From Zygnema cylindricum (Eukaryota > Streptophyta > Zygnematophyceae > Zygnematales > Zygnemataceae): 64,000 bases of DNA. The DNA lies in assembly GCA_037447655.1 (NCBI GenBank), contig JBBHKE010001172.1:1-64000 (forward strand), given 5' to 3'. The notes beneath the pieces were generated by a model. The model made no database searches. It was given only the letters and a program-made list of their open reading frames with translations, and was not told where the DNA came from. Within the stretch, counting starts at the first letter, position 1. Every line of letters begins with the position of its first letter. The translations under genes were made by a program, and so were the position numbers. This document shows, in pieces, positions 1-10,620 of this stretch.

Positions 1-1037
1 TATGTTAGGGTGAAATCGCATGTAACCGAAACTCTAGTCTTGTAACTTTGTTTTTAGCAAAGATTCTCCGTATGACTTTCATAGCATTCATATGTAAAAA
101 AATGAAATCGTTACTTTAGATTATGACAAAGGTAGACGTGGGTGAAATTTGTGACGGTTGTAGACGACTACAAAACTCGCGACAATTGATGAAGTTTACA
201 AAATAGCGACGGTTGTAGACGTTAAGCTACTTGTGACATTGTAGATGTTTAGGGTTTGTGACATTTTGGCGTCACGCTCAAATTATGACAGCGTCATGGT
301 TTGCCGATTTTGTTTTTAAGTCTTTTCTCACTCTATTTGCCATCAAAATACGCTCAAAGATGATAAAAAGAAATCGTTTTTAGAGATCTTTCATTTGATA
401 CCATTATTGACATTTTTCGTTGCAAAAATTGTGAGATGGACGTGGTAGTGGGAGAGGGAGAAAGAGAGAGGTGCTTTCACGTACTTCACTTTTGCGAAAT
501 GGCGCCCGTTGGTCGAGACCCCCTCCTCGGTTCCTTTACGGAAAAAAACGCACGGAAAAAAGTCACGCACATGGTGGAAACGTGTTGTGAGTTTTTTGTT
601 TCGTACTCCACGCACAAAAATTGTCAAAAACTTCCGACACGTGTGACGACATCTGTCTATTCGCTCACCTCATGTAACTTTATTTAAAATCACCTCGCAA
701 GGTGATTTTATATAAAGTTTGAAGATGAGATGAAAGGACGCGAAAGTGGGTCGAAACGCGCTAAACAAAAAATTGCATCACGCTATACGACAAACTTCAG
801 TACATATAAAGGTTTAAGGTAACGCAACTTGTACGGTGGTAATTTCAATTTTCTAGTACGGTTGCAGATTTTTTTGCTTTTTTATAATTTATGGAGGAAA
901 ATGATAGAAAATAATTTTAACTTTAGCATATGCAAAAGTTCCTTAAATGCAAAGAAAAAAATAGTGTTATTAACTTTATTTTCAGTTGAAGGCTCTAACG
1001 CAATCAAAACATTAACGCTAAGGGTGAATTTTGAATA
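1..1037 (+). repeat. Dispersed non-coding repeat family R, copy 1
   Basis: AT-rich non-coding sequence that recurs at about 20620-21790 (same strand), 41340-43505 (opposite strand, split by a solo LTR) and about 34200-34449 (opposite strand, fragment). Shared landmarks are repeated GACGGTTGTAGACG-type words near 150-240, a purine-rich GGGAGAGGGAGAAAGAGAG tract near 450 and an inverted repeat AAAATCACCT / AGGTGATTTT at about 687-710. Short overlapping ORFs on both strands (391-687) do not look coding and are conserved only as DNA. The left end lies outside the window. It is probably a non-autonomous DNA element, but no terminal inverted repeat was confirmed. Confidence 0.6.
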
Positions 1038-1745
1038 GGCCATTCTGTAATTGTACGGCCAACTTTAAAACAAACAACATTTTGAACAATATTCTATCGC
1101 GCAAACTCAGTAATCCACGTGTTCAAATATTACTGGTACCACGTAGGTTAAGATAGGATATTAAAAACTGACAATGATTTTCACACCGACCAAAATATCC
1201 ATTTATTTACCATGTACGTGCGTAACAGGTCATGGTGCAACACAATTTTTGTACTATTTGCAAACGCCTTGTCAAATACCAGCTCATTTGTTTTTGTTCT
1301 AGGTTTTTCGGGTGACTAATGAGCATTGCCAAAAATAGAATGACAAATGGGCGCCGACAAAAAGAGCGTCACAAAGTGCGTTACGAGGTTTCTTTTTGTG
1401 TTTTCGGCTAGATTTTTGAATGCATATATCATGTGAGAAATATTTTGATTTTTGTTGGTTGCCCTCTTAACACGTATGCTCATTATCCAACGTAGCGTGC
1501 CTCTAATTTTTATATAAATGGTGATGTACCTCACGAGTTACATCACCATTTACAGAAAATTTTGAAGCAAATGCTTCGCGAAAAAATATCCAGCCGTCAT
1601 TGTTAACTCCCAGACCTCTAGAGAATATTGGTAAGATTCTTTGTAATGTTGTTTTTAGATAAAAACAAAATAAGAGGTACGACGTATTACAGAGAAGTCT
1701 GAATTTTTGTAAACAACCTCATTTTTCGTTTAATGGAACTTCACC
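1038..1745 (+). repeat. Degenerate Tourist-like MITE related to 38538-39150
   Basis: Aligns by eye along most of its length with the intact MITE at 38538-39150: shared TATCGCGCAAACTC-like, CACGTGTTCA, CACACCGACCAA-like and AAAAACAAAATAAGAGGTAC blocks in the same order. The right terminal repeat survives as TTTAATGGAACTTCACC. The left GGGTGGCGTTCCATTAG terminus has decayed, so the exact start is uncertain. No protein is encoded. Confidence 0.55.
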
Positions 1746-4275
1746 ATAATTTATAAATAAAACACTACACCGTGAAAGCATATCGGTGTTGATAACACTA
1801 AGTCAACGCCCTTAAATTGTGATCCTCAAACCTAATATAGAAGTTGATTATTCATTTTTTTCCTTTCCTTGTATATATGAGTAGATTAATCAGTGTCGTT
1901 ACTTTATGATTGTTTTTTTTACTGTAGTGTATGAATGTGTTAATTTGGAGGAGAACTGCTCGTGCTTTCGTGCAAACGTACATAAAAAGTGTCACATAAC
2001 AACCTTGACACCGGTAAATGAGTCTAACTACACAAAAAAAGCGTACTCGGATTTATCAATACTAATAAAGATAGGAGAAAATTGTATCAACTTCTTCTCG
2101 CATTATCAAACGTCGAGTATGTGTACAAATGCTATAAAGCATGTGAAAACTTGAAGGTAAAAATTGCATAAGGTAAGATAATCTTTGTAAGAAAGGTGTA
2201 AAACTAAGGGAAAAAAGAAAGCTACAAGAGTCATAAGAATGTAAGCTACGTCTAAAACATGAAAACAAGCATATCCACATTAATAAATAAAAACATCCAT
2301 AACAAAATTTGCAAATATGACCTCCTAGAAAGAGAATAAAGTCATAGAATGACTCTACAAACAACCACAAAAAAGCTAATATCCACAACCATGTAGATCA
2401 TGGAAGTGGACCGGGTCCGAGAGTTCTAAAGACTCCACTTGTCCACCGCCTCTCTTCGACGAATGATGACCGCTTGCGCCCGTTCAAGGGAAATTGATGC
2501 ACGCTAACGGTAAAAGGGAACAAACAGGCTCGGCGAAAGATTCATTAAAACCCTTGGGTTCAACCATTTTGTGCACAAACTTGTAAAGAAAGTCGTCAAA
2601 AAGGCTTGTCTAAAGATCCGATCATCTCCACTGTATATAGGACAAATTGATGCAACGGGTCTAAATGAGTGGTCTCTTTCAAGTAATATAAAATACAATA
2701 TAAAAACGTGTATCCAAACTAGTGTTACTTGTGTAAATTAATGTTAGTTTATGTTGACGTTAAGCCCTTAAACCCAAACTAAAGTTTATAACACTATTTT
2801 TTCCTTTACTTTAAGGTTTTTTTTATGCTAACAAGAATTTATGAAATACATTAGATACACATTTTTATAGTGTAGTTGCTAAAACCTATGTTTGCATAAT
2901 CGACATTTGAATATACGAGAACAAGATCCCGTAATTTCCCTCCATGCTTACGATTATAATCACACCTAAGTGCACTTTCGCGTGTCGATGCCACTAACTT
3001 TCTCGTCTCTACATTGTTATTTTACACTTTATCTATACATTTGTACAAAATAACAAGCGGTTTTATTGCTAATTTGGCACGGTTTATGAATCACACTATT
3101 ATCAAATGCCCAAATTAATGTAATTGACAATAACTAAATCATACTTATATAAAATTAAAGCAAAAATTATACTATGTAATCAGGTTTGAGGTTATGATGT
3201 CACAACTCAGTGGCGTCGACATAGCGTTATCAAGCCTAGCAAAGGTTCAAAGTGCATTTTATGGTGGGATTAAACTCCAAAAAACACTCACAAAACAATC
3301 ACTGCAAAATAATCACCAGCGTAAATATTCACCACAACCAAAAAGTATTTGCAAACCAAATATAATTCAACCCAATTTTTCTCCTACCACATAAATTATT
3401 TTTTACACTTCTACTCGCTCCCAACACTAAATGATATAATGCGACTCTCTTAAAACTACTTAAATACTTAAGGTTCAACCTAATTTTTTTACTACCATCT
3501 AACTAAAAAAAAGGTTTGATGACTAGTCCGTTACCGTGGCTATAAATGGGAAAGACTAAGGAAAAACTACGGCGCAAAAAAATCGTCGACGTCGTTTCTT
3601 TAAAGGTGATACAAAACAAAAATGAAAATAAAAGCAGGGGGTTACACGCAAGAAAGACCTCCATTCACTATAAATATGAATCAAACAAAAAAAAATCCAA
3701 ACTGAAGTCGATATACATGTCGGTTCGTAAAAGTAATGATCAATAGTATAATTTACATATAACAACCCTCTCTCGTTGTGAAAATCGCGGCCATGTTATA
3801 ACAAACATAATCTAGACCGTCTATTTTGAAACACTTTACAAATTTATCCATCATGTCAAATGCATCCTTTGCAATGAGAATATAAGAAAATTCGACCACC
3901 TTAACCATCATCGAATCGCACTCAGCGTGCCACTACATTTGTATATGTTTTATACGTTTGTAAAACAAAAATTGTTTAAAAATGCCATAAAACTTATGTT
4001 GTCCAAAAAAATATTAAAACACCCAATGGTAATACACCGACACATAAAATATTTTTTGTCGACGGATTAGAACAGTGATACATTGCAATTTGTTTTGTTT
4101 ACGACGTACAAAACAAACTAGTTGGCTAGAGCCACAAGATTAAGATGTCGTTAAAAGTCTAACCGAATATCGGTTTTCTATGATCAAAATAGCTACCCGA
4201 ATTTGCATCGTAGTACCAAAAAGACACATATTATTTCAAACACAATTAAACCGTTAATGCCAAACTGGTGGTTTC
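1746..4275. other. Non-coding, repeat-derived; no gene recognised
   Basis: About 2.5 kb of AT-rich sequence. CACTACACCGTGAA at about 1766 with the imperfect palindrome GGTGTTGATAACACTAA belongs to a motif that recurs across the window. About 2700-3190 is a diverged copy of 45300-45690. The longest ORF (2062-2388, minus) is a low-complexity Phe/Leu/Cys-rich reading of AT-rich DNA and is not called. Confidence 0.5.
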
Positions 4276-4934
4276 TGTTGAAATTCGAAATCTTTACTCA
4301 GTAGATAGAGTTGTGAGGAGGAATTAAGGACTTATAATATTTTGGGAAATGAAAACTTGTAATACTTACCTCAAATAGTGTTACAGTAATAGAAGACTAA
4401 GAGAGTGTACTGTACAGCCAGTTAGACATGCGTCGGCTGGAAAAGGGTGTTGCAAGTTTCACAGATTAGCCTCGATGACCAGTTACACGTGTCAGGAGGT
4501 TAACGAGCGGATTGATGAAATAAGACGAACGGAACACAAACCGCATATCTGAAAAAGTATGGCACGGTCAGCCAAGAAGGGTCGTTGATTGACAACGAAT
4601 TGACGGAAACGATTCAGAAAGGACCACAAATGACGAAGCACACTTGGACGGTATCAAGTGCTACGTACTACACGACAACAGGTGCTTCGTACTACACGAC
4701 AACAGTCAACCAAATGTTATGGACCACTGCTGACTAAGCGCCAGGAACATTTAATGTACGGTCTTCTATTTGTAAATATCTGGAAACAAGGATTTGTAGT
4801 CTAGCTAATTTAAAATAGTGTCGCACTATTGAGATTTAGAGAAATGGCAAAATTAGGTTTTGGAAGTACTCTTAGAATAATAAGTACAGTTATAGTACTT
4901 TGGCGTAGCATAGGATAGTACTGGTTTACAGTCA
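4276..4934 (+). repeat. 5' LTR of element A
   Basis: Starts TGTTGAAATTCG and ends near ACAGTCA. Homologous to 16496-17130 with scattered substitutions. It carries a 24-bp tandem duplication (4658-4681 and 4682-4705, GTGCT[A/T]CGTACTACAC...) absent from the 3' LTR. No half-tRNA primer site like that of B or H follows, suggesting that the leader and the first part of gag are deleted here. Confidence 0.75.
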
Positions 4935-4952
4935 CTTAAATTACTGGGTAGC

Positions 4953-5640
4953 TATGGTTGAATCCACATTTGAAACTGTTGATTTATTGAGGGTCTTGGA
5001 TGGTGCTTTAGATGAAACAGGTCCGAGTTGGGCGAAGAAAAACTCATTGGCACGAAAAAATCTGATCTTGTGCATCTCAAGGAATTTGGTTATGTCTTGA
5101 CTCAAAATGAAGAAAGCAAAAGAAATCTGGGAATCACTAAAAACTGCTTTTGAGAAATCTAATGTCTGGGAAGAACTTCTGGTGGCTGGACAAATCTGGG
5201 ACTATAAATACTCCGGGGGGAGTATGGTGGAATATTGTGATAACTTTCGTGCTCTTATTGATGCACATTCGTCAGCTGGTGGCTCATTTCCTAATTTCCA
5301 GCAGGCAGCTTTACTCGTTAAGGGACTCCCTAGTAATATGAAAGGAGTGTCTATCCAGCTAAAAACTCATGATAAGTCTAGCTGGACATTTCAGTTAGTA
5401 TACAATCTGATCTTAGAAGAAGAAGCAACTACTAAAATAATTCATGGAGAGAGAAAGTTAGAAGCTTTGAACACAGATTTTGATAGAAAAACTTTACTTA
5501 ATCAGAACAAAAATCAGGATAGGAATCAGAATCTGAATCAGAATAACAATAGGCCAAATAGACAGTCTACTACTTGCTTTTACTGCTCTGAAAAGGGACA
5601 TGGATACAGGTACTGTTCGAAGCTGAAAAAAGGCAAATGA
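4953..5640 (+). pseudogene. Element A Gag remnant with zinc knuckle
   Basis: Reads as copia Gag from an ATG at 4953 but is broken by a stop at about 5098-5100; the longest open stretch is 5107-5640 (177 aa). The Gag core shows the usual copia pattern (KKAKEIWESLKTAFEKS then GQIWDYKY and CDNFRALI). The C-terminus has a CX2CX4HX4C zinc knuckle (CFYCSEKGHGYRYC) for RNA binding in the virus-like particle. Compared with family members the N-terminal 60-80 residues are missing, consistent with a deletion next to the 5' LTR. A Gln/Asn-rich linker precedes the knuckle. Confidence 0.75.
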
Positions 5641-5776
5641 AACAGGATTATATCGTCCAGGTTGGCAGCAGAGCCCATATCATAAGGGCTTTTTTGGGAA
5701 CTTGACTGCAGGTTCTGCAACTGAAGAAGATGATCCTTTGTCTTATACGAAAGGTGAAAAATAAAAATTATTCGCA

Positions 5777-7191
5777 ATGGAGACAGCTATGAAAGGTCAA
5801 AGAGATATAGGATGGATCATGGATACCGGAGCTTCGGCCCACATGTGTTGGAACAAGTCTGGTTTTTCCAACCTCAAGGCGACAACTCCCAAAAACATCT
5901 ACTATGCCTGCAGAATGAGTGTGCAAACTTCAGCACAGGGTGATGTATCTTTAATGGTAGTGGTAAGGGGAAAGTATGTAGAAACAACTCTCCACAATGT
6001 GATATATTTACTAATGTTCAAAAAAAAATATATTTTCTACTTCTTTGGTAGAGAGCAAAGGCTTTGATGTAATCCTCAAAAGAGGAAGGCAGGTTGTTAG
6101 CAAGTTGGGTAAAGTTGCAGTGACAAGAACTAGAGATGCAAGTAAGATGTATAGGATGGATATGGATGAATACAAAGAAAATGATGTTCTCTATTCCAGT
6201 GTATCATCTGTCAATGAGCTATGGCATAAGAGATTAGGCCATGTAAATTATGATAGCTTACAAAAGATGGTGATTTCAGGAAAGGTTGAGGGTGTTTCTC
6301 TTACTTCTCAGCCTATGAAATCATGTGATAGATGCTCACTTGGAAAAATCGACAGATTACCTTTTCCACAACAGATCGGACAAAGTTCTACAACTTATCC
6401 ACTCGGATGTTCTCGGTCCATCACAAGTTCCATCAGTTGGAGGTGTCCACTATATGGTTACATTCACTGATAAACTACTCGAGGTTCACAAGAGTCTACT
6501 TCATGCGGCACAAGAGTGAAGTGTTTACACACTTCAAGTACTACAAGGCATGGGCAGAAAAGTTGCATGGAGTTCCGATCCTCGCACTAAGATCGGACAA
6601 CGGAGGTGAATATACCCTAAAGGAGTTCGAACAGTTTCTTCTCCACGAAGGTATCATTCATAACTTGACAGTTCCGTACACACCGGAACATAATGGTGTA
6701 TCTGAAAGACTAAATAGAACTGTAACAGAAAGTGCTAGATCTATGTTTGCCGACAAAGGTTTAGATTTGAAATTCTGGGCTGAAGCACTCAATTGTGCGG
6801 TTTTAATAAAAAACAGAATTCCATCTAGATCGGTTAAGACTCCACCTTATGAACTCTGGACTGGCATGAATCCGGATGTTAGTCACCTTAGAGTATTTGG
6901 CAGCAAATGTTTTGTCTTACACACATCGCATACTAGATGGAAAATGGAAGCTATGGGCTTACCTGGGATATGATGACAATGCAAAGGGTTATAGGGTTTA
7001 TGTCTTAGAGAAAAAGAAAGTTATTGTATGTAGAAATATACAGCTAAAGGATGAACATGATTTGGTTGATCTGTTCACAAACACCGAAAGTGAACAAACA
7101 AGAAAAGTACAGGAGTATGTGATCTTTCAGCATACTCAACCTGTTTATTTTCAGCCAGAGTCACCGGCTACAACTACATCTCCACAAGTTC
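5777..7191 (+). pseudogene. Element A protease and integrase (interrupted)
   Basis: The protease motif WIMDTGASAHMC (catalytic DTG) is at about 5813. It is followed by the integrase zinc-binding region (LWHKRLGHVN ... CDRCSLGK) at about 6218-6345. The DDE core is spread over several frames: HSDVLGP near 6400, RSDNGGEY near 6592 and PEHNGVSERLNR near 6685. Frameshifts lie near 6050, 6370-6480 and 6950, the last before WAYLGYDDNAKGYRVY. Reading ends at 7191 where element B is inserted; the same protein resumes at 13410. Inactive. Confidence 0.8.
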
Positions 7192-7336
7192 TGTTGAAAA
7201 GAGGTAATTAATAGTTCACTTCCCTATTTTAGTTTTGTTTTAAAGAAAGAGAGTAAGGATCAAAGGCGCGCCATGGCTGCCGCCATATTTAGAAAGTGGC
7301 AGTTTTTGCAGTTAAGGGTATTTTGGCTAAAATGAT

Positions 7337-7409
7337 GCCTAGGTCAAGATTTGGACCTGTGACCTCTAGATTCTTTATAGCCTACCGCCTTAACCATTAA
7401 GGCGTTACG
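7337..7409 (-). ncRNA. Antisense tRNA-like block in B 5' LTR
   Basis: On the minus strand this reads as a degenerate tRNA. The D-arm-like part is GCC-TTAATGGTTAA-GGC (A-box-like). A T-arm-like part follows, with loop TCCAAAT and a four-of-five paired stem (ACAGG/CTTGA). A TTTT run lies about 5 nt beyond (plus-strand AAAA at 7329-7332). The layout matches an internal-promoter Pol III unit. Similar blocks occur in every complete LTR of this group. The acceptor stem is not convincing, so it is not a working tRNA gene. Confidence 0.5.
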
Positions 7410-7610
7410 AAACGATACACGTGACGGGTTTCATAAATATATAAATATTAACGAAACAGCTAATTAACAGCAGACTAACCAAAATGAGAATGAGCAATTT
7501 CTGCATGTACGCAAATCTGAACCGTGTAAAATATGTTTTGATCGGACGGCCGTCATTATAGCCGCCACGCGAAGTGAGCTTTTTGGCGGCATACGGATAT
7601 AGCGTCACGC

Positions 7611-7626
7611 GGTGCCACGTGGCACC
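7611..7626. promoter_or_regulatory. Perfect 16-bp G-box palindrome in B 5' LTR
   Basis: GGTGCCACGTGGCACC is a perfect palindrome centred on CCACGTGG, the G-box core bound by plant bZIP/bHLH factors. The 3' LTR copy has one mismatch, and the equivalents in the solo LTRs near 15000 and 29751 are degraded. It lies upstream of the TATA-like box, so it is a plausible LTR promoter/enhancer site. Confidence 0.45.
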
Positions 7627-7855
7627 ACATTATTTGATACCGGAGAAGATGGGAGGAGGAACCATGGCTTCCGATATGACAAGTGTCACCTTGTAGACCT
7701 TGTCGTACAATGGTTGTACAATAAGTACATCGCCCATTGTACCTTCTTGTACTTTATAGTGTTCCTATTGGACTAGGGTTTAATAGTAGGTAGTCGTGAG
7801 TAGGCAGACCGAGACTTAGTAATATTTAGGTACCTCTCTCTCTAAGAGAGCTTGT

Positions 7856-7881
7856 AACTATAAAGGTCATTTTTGACCAGC
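7856..7881 (+). promoter_or_regulatory. TATA-like box with W-box-type inverted repeat
   Basis: ACTATAAAGG is followed at once by GGTCATTTTTGACC, an inverted repeat of TGACC (WRKY W-box core TTGAC[C/T] on one arm). The same pair is conserved near 13195, 15250 and 30003, and as GGTCAAAGTTGACC in the F/G/H LTRs. Probably the core promoter; the transcription start would then lie near 7885. Confidence 0.4.
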
Positions 7882-8068
7882 CATAACTTACTGCTCGGGT
7901 GAGCAAATTCAGTGATTCTTTTTGCGTTTGACTCAGGGGAGTCTTGTCCTAACAAGGGTGAGAGTGGTCAGAATATTTGTGTGCCTGGGCTGCGCTTATT
8001 CAGCGGGAAAGTAGAAGGGGCAAATATTATCCTAGAGGCTTTACATAGGCTGCTCATTCTGTGGGTCA

Positions 8069-9230
8069 ATGGAGACCACAGAATTTCAGGTTATGGGCCC
8101 ACCCTCTCGGGTGCCCATATTTGATGGATCAGACTTTCTTTATTGGGAAATGATGATGGAGGGAGAACTATTTGAGAAGCATCTATGGGGCATAGTGTCT
8201 GGACAAATTCGATGCCCACCTCCACCTGGGTTTGGAGGGACACGTTTTTCTGGCACCTCCGCCTCTACAGTTGGTAGAACAGCTGCCACCATCACCGAGG
8301 ATGAAGATGAGGAAGGAGAAGAGATTGTCATGGAAGGAGAAAAGGAAGGAGTTGCAACTCAAGTAACACCATTGCCGAAGGCAATACCGGCAGCAGCACC
8401 ACCAGCAACAACGACAAGGGTTCAGACCGAAAGATCAGAGTATGAAAAGTGGAACTACAAAGACAAGGTTGCTAAGCTCTTAATTCTTAAAAGTGTAGCA
8501 AAGGGCATTGCCATTCCCCTTATGCATCTCAAATCTTCATCTCAGATTTGGATATCACTAGTTAACAAATATAAGAGTGGATCATTACAGCTGCAACAGT
8601 TGGCAGAAAATAAGATTGCAGCTTATACTTATAAGGGAGGAAGTATGGATAATAATTGCAATGATTTAGGAGCATTGTTTGGAGAGTTAGAGAGTGCAGG
8701 TAACTCATGGTCTTAGAGACAAAGAGTGAACACATTAATGATGAAACTACCTGAAGAGTATGAGAATATCATTAACCGATTGCATGACATAGGAGATAGC
8801 AATTGGAATTGGGATGACACTGTGGGAATGATTTTATTGAAAGAAAGCACCATAGAGCTTAGGAGAGGGAGTCCAAGTGTTCAAGCATTGTTTGCAGGAG
8901 CTGATTGGCGGAAGCGTGATGAGGAGAGAGGGAAAGATCCTTATCGAAACTTTGGTGGAAGAGGACAAGGAGGTGGCAGATTTGATAGACAGGGGAGAGG
9001 AACTTCTCGAGGAGGATTATGTCACTTCTGCAAGAAACCGGGACACTATATGGCAGATTGTGTCAGACTTGCAGATCTTCGACTGAAAGATGGTCAAGGA
9101 ACCTCAAAGGACGGAGGAAAGAAAAAGGCTTTCCTGACTCAAGTTCTTGATGAGGAAGTGGAAGAAAAAACTGAACCTGAAGAGGAGCTTGAGGAGCTTC
9201 TCCTTAATCCGAAAAACACTGAAAAGCATG
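8069..9230 (+). pseudogene. Element B Gag (one nonsense codon)
   Basis: The ATG at 8069 lies inside the 5' LTR and the frame runs through the primer site (METTEFQVMGPPSRVPIF). The first part (216 codons) ends at a TAG at 8714-8716, which aligns with a Glu codon in element H (ESAGKVFSEKEK), so a G-to-T nonsense change is likely. The same frame continues from 8717 through the rest of Gag. Features seen: the copia N-terminal FDGSDFLYW pattern, an acidic then Ala/Pro-rich linker (about residues 70-115), the core WNYKDKVAKLLI and WISLVNKY, and a zinc knuckle CHFCKKPGHYMADC (CX2CX4HX4C) at about 9021-9062. Function is particle assembly and RNA packaging. The family product would be a single Gag-Pol polyprotein. 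Confidence 0.88.
8089..8101 (+). other. Primer-binding site, half-tRNA-iMet type (element B)
   Basis: GGTTATGGGCCCA directly follows the LTR. It is complementary to the anticodon stem-loop of initiator tRNA-Met (TGGGCCCATAACC), not to the tRNA 3' end. That is the priming mode of Drosophila copia and Ty5, in which a 5' tRNA half primes minus-strand DNA synthesis. Here the site is also translated, as part of the Gag N-terminus (QVMGP). Confidence 0.85.
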
Positions 9231-10620
9231 TCGACATTCCACGGAGACAAAAGTGTGCTTTCGGAGGTAAGAGGGATCCACCCGAGGATCGGTGGATCAT
9301 AGACTCAGGGGCTTCAATGCATATGTGCAAAGATAAGCGGTGGTTCACTAAACTGAGAAAGATCCCAACAGTTGAGATAGAGTACGGAGATGGTAGAGTA
9401 GAAACCACAAGTCTTGTTGGAACTGTTCACTTGAAGGTTCTAGTTGATGGAAAGGCCTCAATTATAACACTCTCAGACGTTCTTTACATTCCACAACTTA
9501 GCAAGAACCTAGTCTCAACAGCTGTCCTAGATGAAAAGGAGTTTGAAACAGGAACTAGGAAAGGAATCTTTACAGCAAGCTTTGATAATGAGGTTTATTT
9601 CATAGCTGAGAAGGGCAATCAGGGAATGTTCAGAATTGTACTTTGGAATGAAAAGAGTGTTCTCTACTCGTGTGCAAGTGAGATGATGCTTTGGCATAAA
9701 AGGTTGGGGCATGTGCATCTAGATAGATTAAAGAAAATGAAGAAAAATGGAATAGTGGAGGGTATTACTTTTGAAGATGATGAGACCTTTGATGATTGTA
9801 GTGGATGTGCCCAAGGGAAGATTCATAGACTTCCATTTCCAAAGGCAACCACATTTAGGAGAGAGAAAGTATTAGATCTAGTTCACACTGATGTTTGGGG
9901 ACCAGCTAGGTATGCCTCACGTGGGGGGAAAAGATGGATGTTAACTATCACAGATGATTGGTCTAGATACACGAAGGTATACTTTCTCAGACATAAGTCA
10001 GAGGTATTAAGATGTTTCAAAGAGTATAAAGTATGGAGTGAAAAGCTACATGAAACCTCAATAAAAGAGATAAGAAGTGATAATGGGAAAGAATACACCT
10101 CAAGGGATTTTGAAGAATATCTTAAAGAAGAAGGAATTCATCATGAGAAAACTGTTCCCTATAATCCGGAACAAAATGGAGTAGCAGAAAGAGTGAATAG
10201 AACTTTAGGAGATATGTCCAGAAGTATGTTAAGTGATAAGAGGATAGGGCTGCAGTTTTGGGCTGAGTCTATGAACTATGCTAATTTCATCAAAAATAGA
10301 GTCATAACTTCAGCAAATAAGGAGGAAACTCCGTATGAGAGGTGGACAGGAAGAAAGCCTGATTTGTCTAGTTTGAGAGTGTTCGGAAGTCAAGTCTACA
10401 GTTTGGATTCTGATAAGACTAAATGGAAGATAGAGGGAATAGGGAAACCAGGATATCTTGTAGGATATGATGAGAGCACAAAAGGATACCGAGTGTATGA
10501 CTTGAAAAAGAGAGATATAATTTTGGTAAAACACATAGTGGTGATGAATGAAGAGAAGTCCATTGATCTATTCAAATATAATAAGGAAGTCAAAATCAGA
10601 TTGAAACGGATCAGTTTTCT
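9231..10620 (+). pseudogene. Element B protease and integrase
   Basis: In the same frame as the second half of Gag (open from 8726 to 10885). The aspartic protease motif is WIIDSGASMHMC, catalytic Asp at about 9302. The integrase has an HHCC zinc region (LWHKRLGHVH ... CSGCAQGK) at about 9690-9820 and a DDE triad in HTDVWGP (about 9885), RSDNGKEYTS (about 10075) and PEQNGVAERVNR (about 10167). The integrase C-terminal motif GYLVGYDESTKGYRVYDL follows. The frame is lost near 10600, where TTT in element H (KIRFES) is TT here, a 1-nt deletion; beyond it the 8726-10885 frame is an out-of-frame basic tail and not real protein. Confidence 0.9.

Larger units (their letters stand above)
7192..8088 (+). 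repeat. 5' LTR of element B
   Basis: Starts TGTTGAAAAGAGG and ends AGAATTTCA, immediately followed by the primer site. It contains an antisense tRNA-like block (7337-7409), a G-box palindrome (7611-7626), a TATA-like box (7858) with a downstream GGTCA/TGACC inverted repeat, and the Gag start codon at 8069. Confidence 0.93.

Noticed and set aside
2062-2388. 108-codon minus ORF rich in Phe, Leu and Cys
   Set aside because: Low-complexity reading of AT-rich DNA; no domain, no splice or start context, competing ORF on the plus strand.
7337-7409. Genuine functional tRNA gene
   Set aside because: No convincing acceptor or anticodon stem; only D- and T-arm-like parts and a T-run are present, so it is called tRNA-like.
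8714-8716. TAG in element B Gag as a programmed readthrough signal
   Set aside because: Element H has a Glu codon at this position and the downstream context does not resemble known readthrough contexts; a simple nonsense mutation is more likely.
10590-10605. Frame change between integrase and RT in B as programmed frameshifting
   Set aside because: Comparison with H shows a 1-nt deletion in a T-run, H is continuous there, and no slippery site with a following structure is evident.
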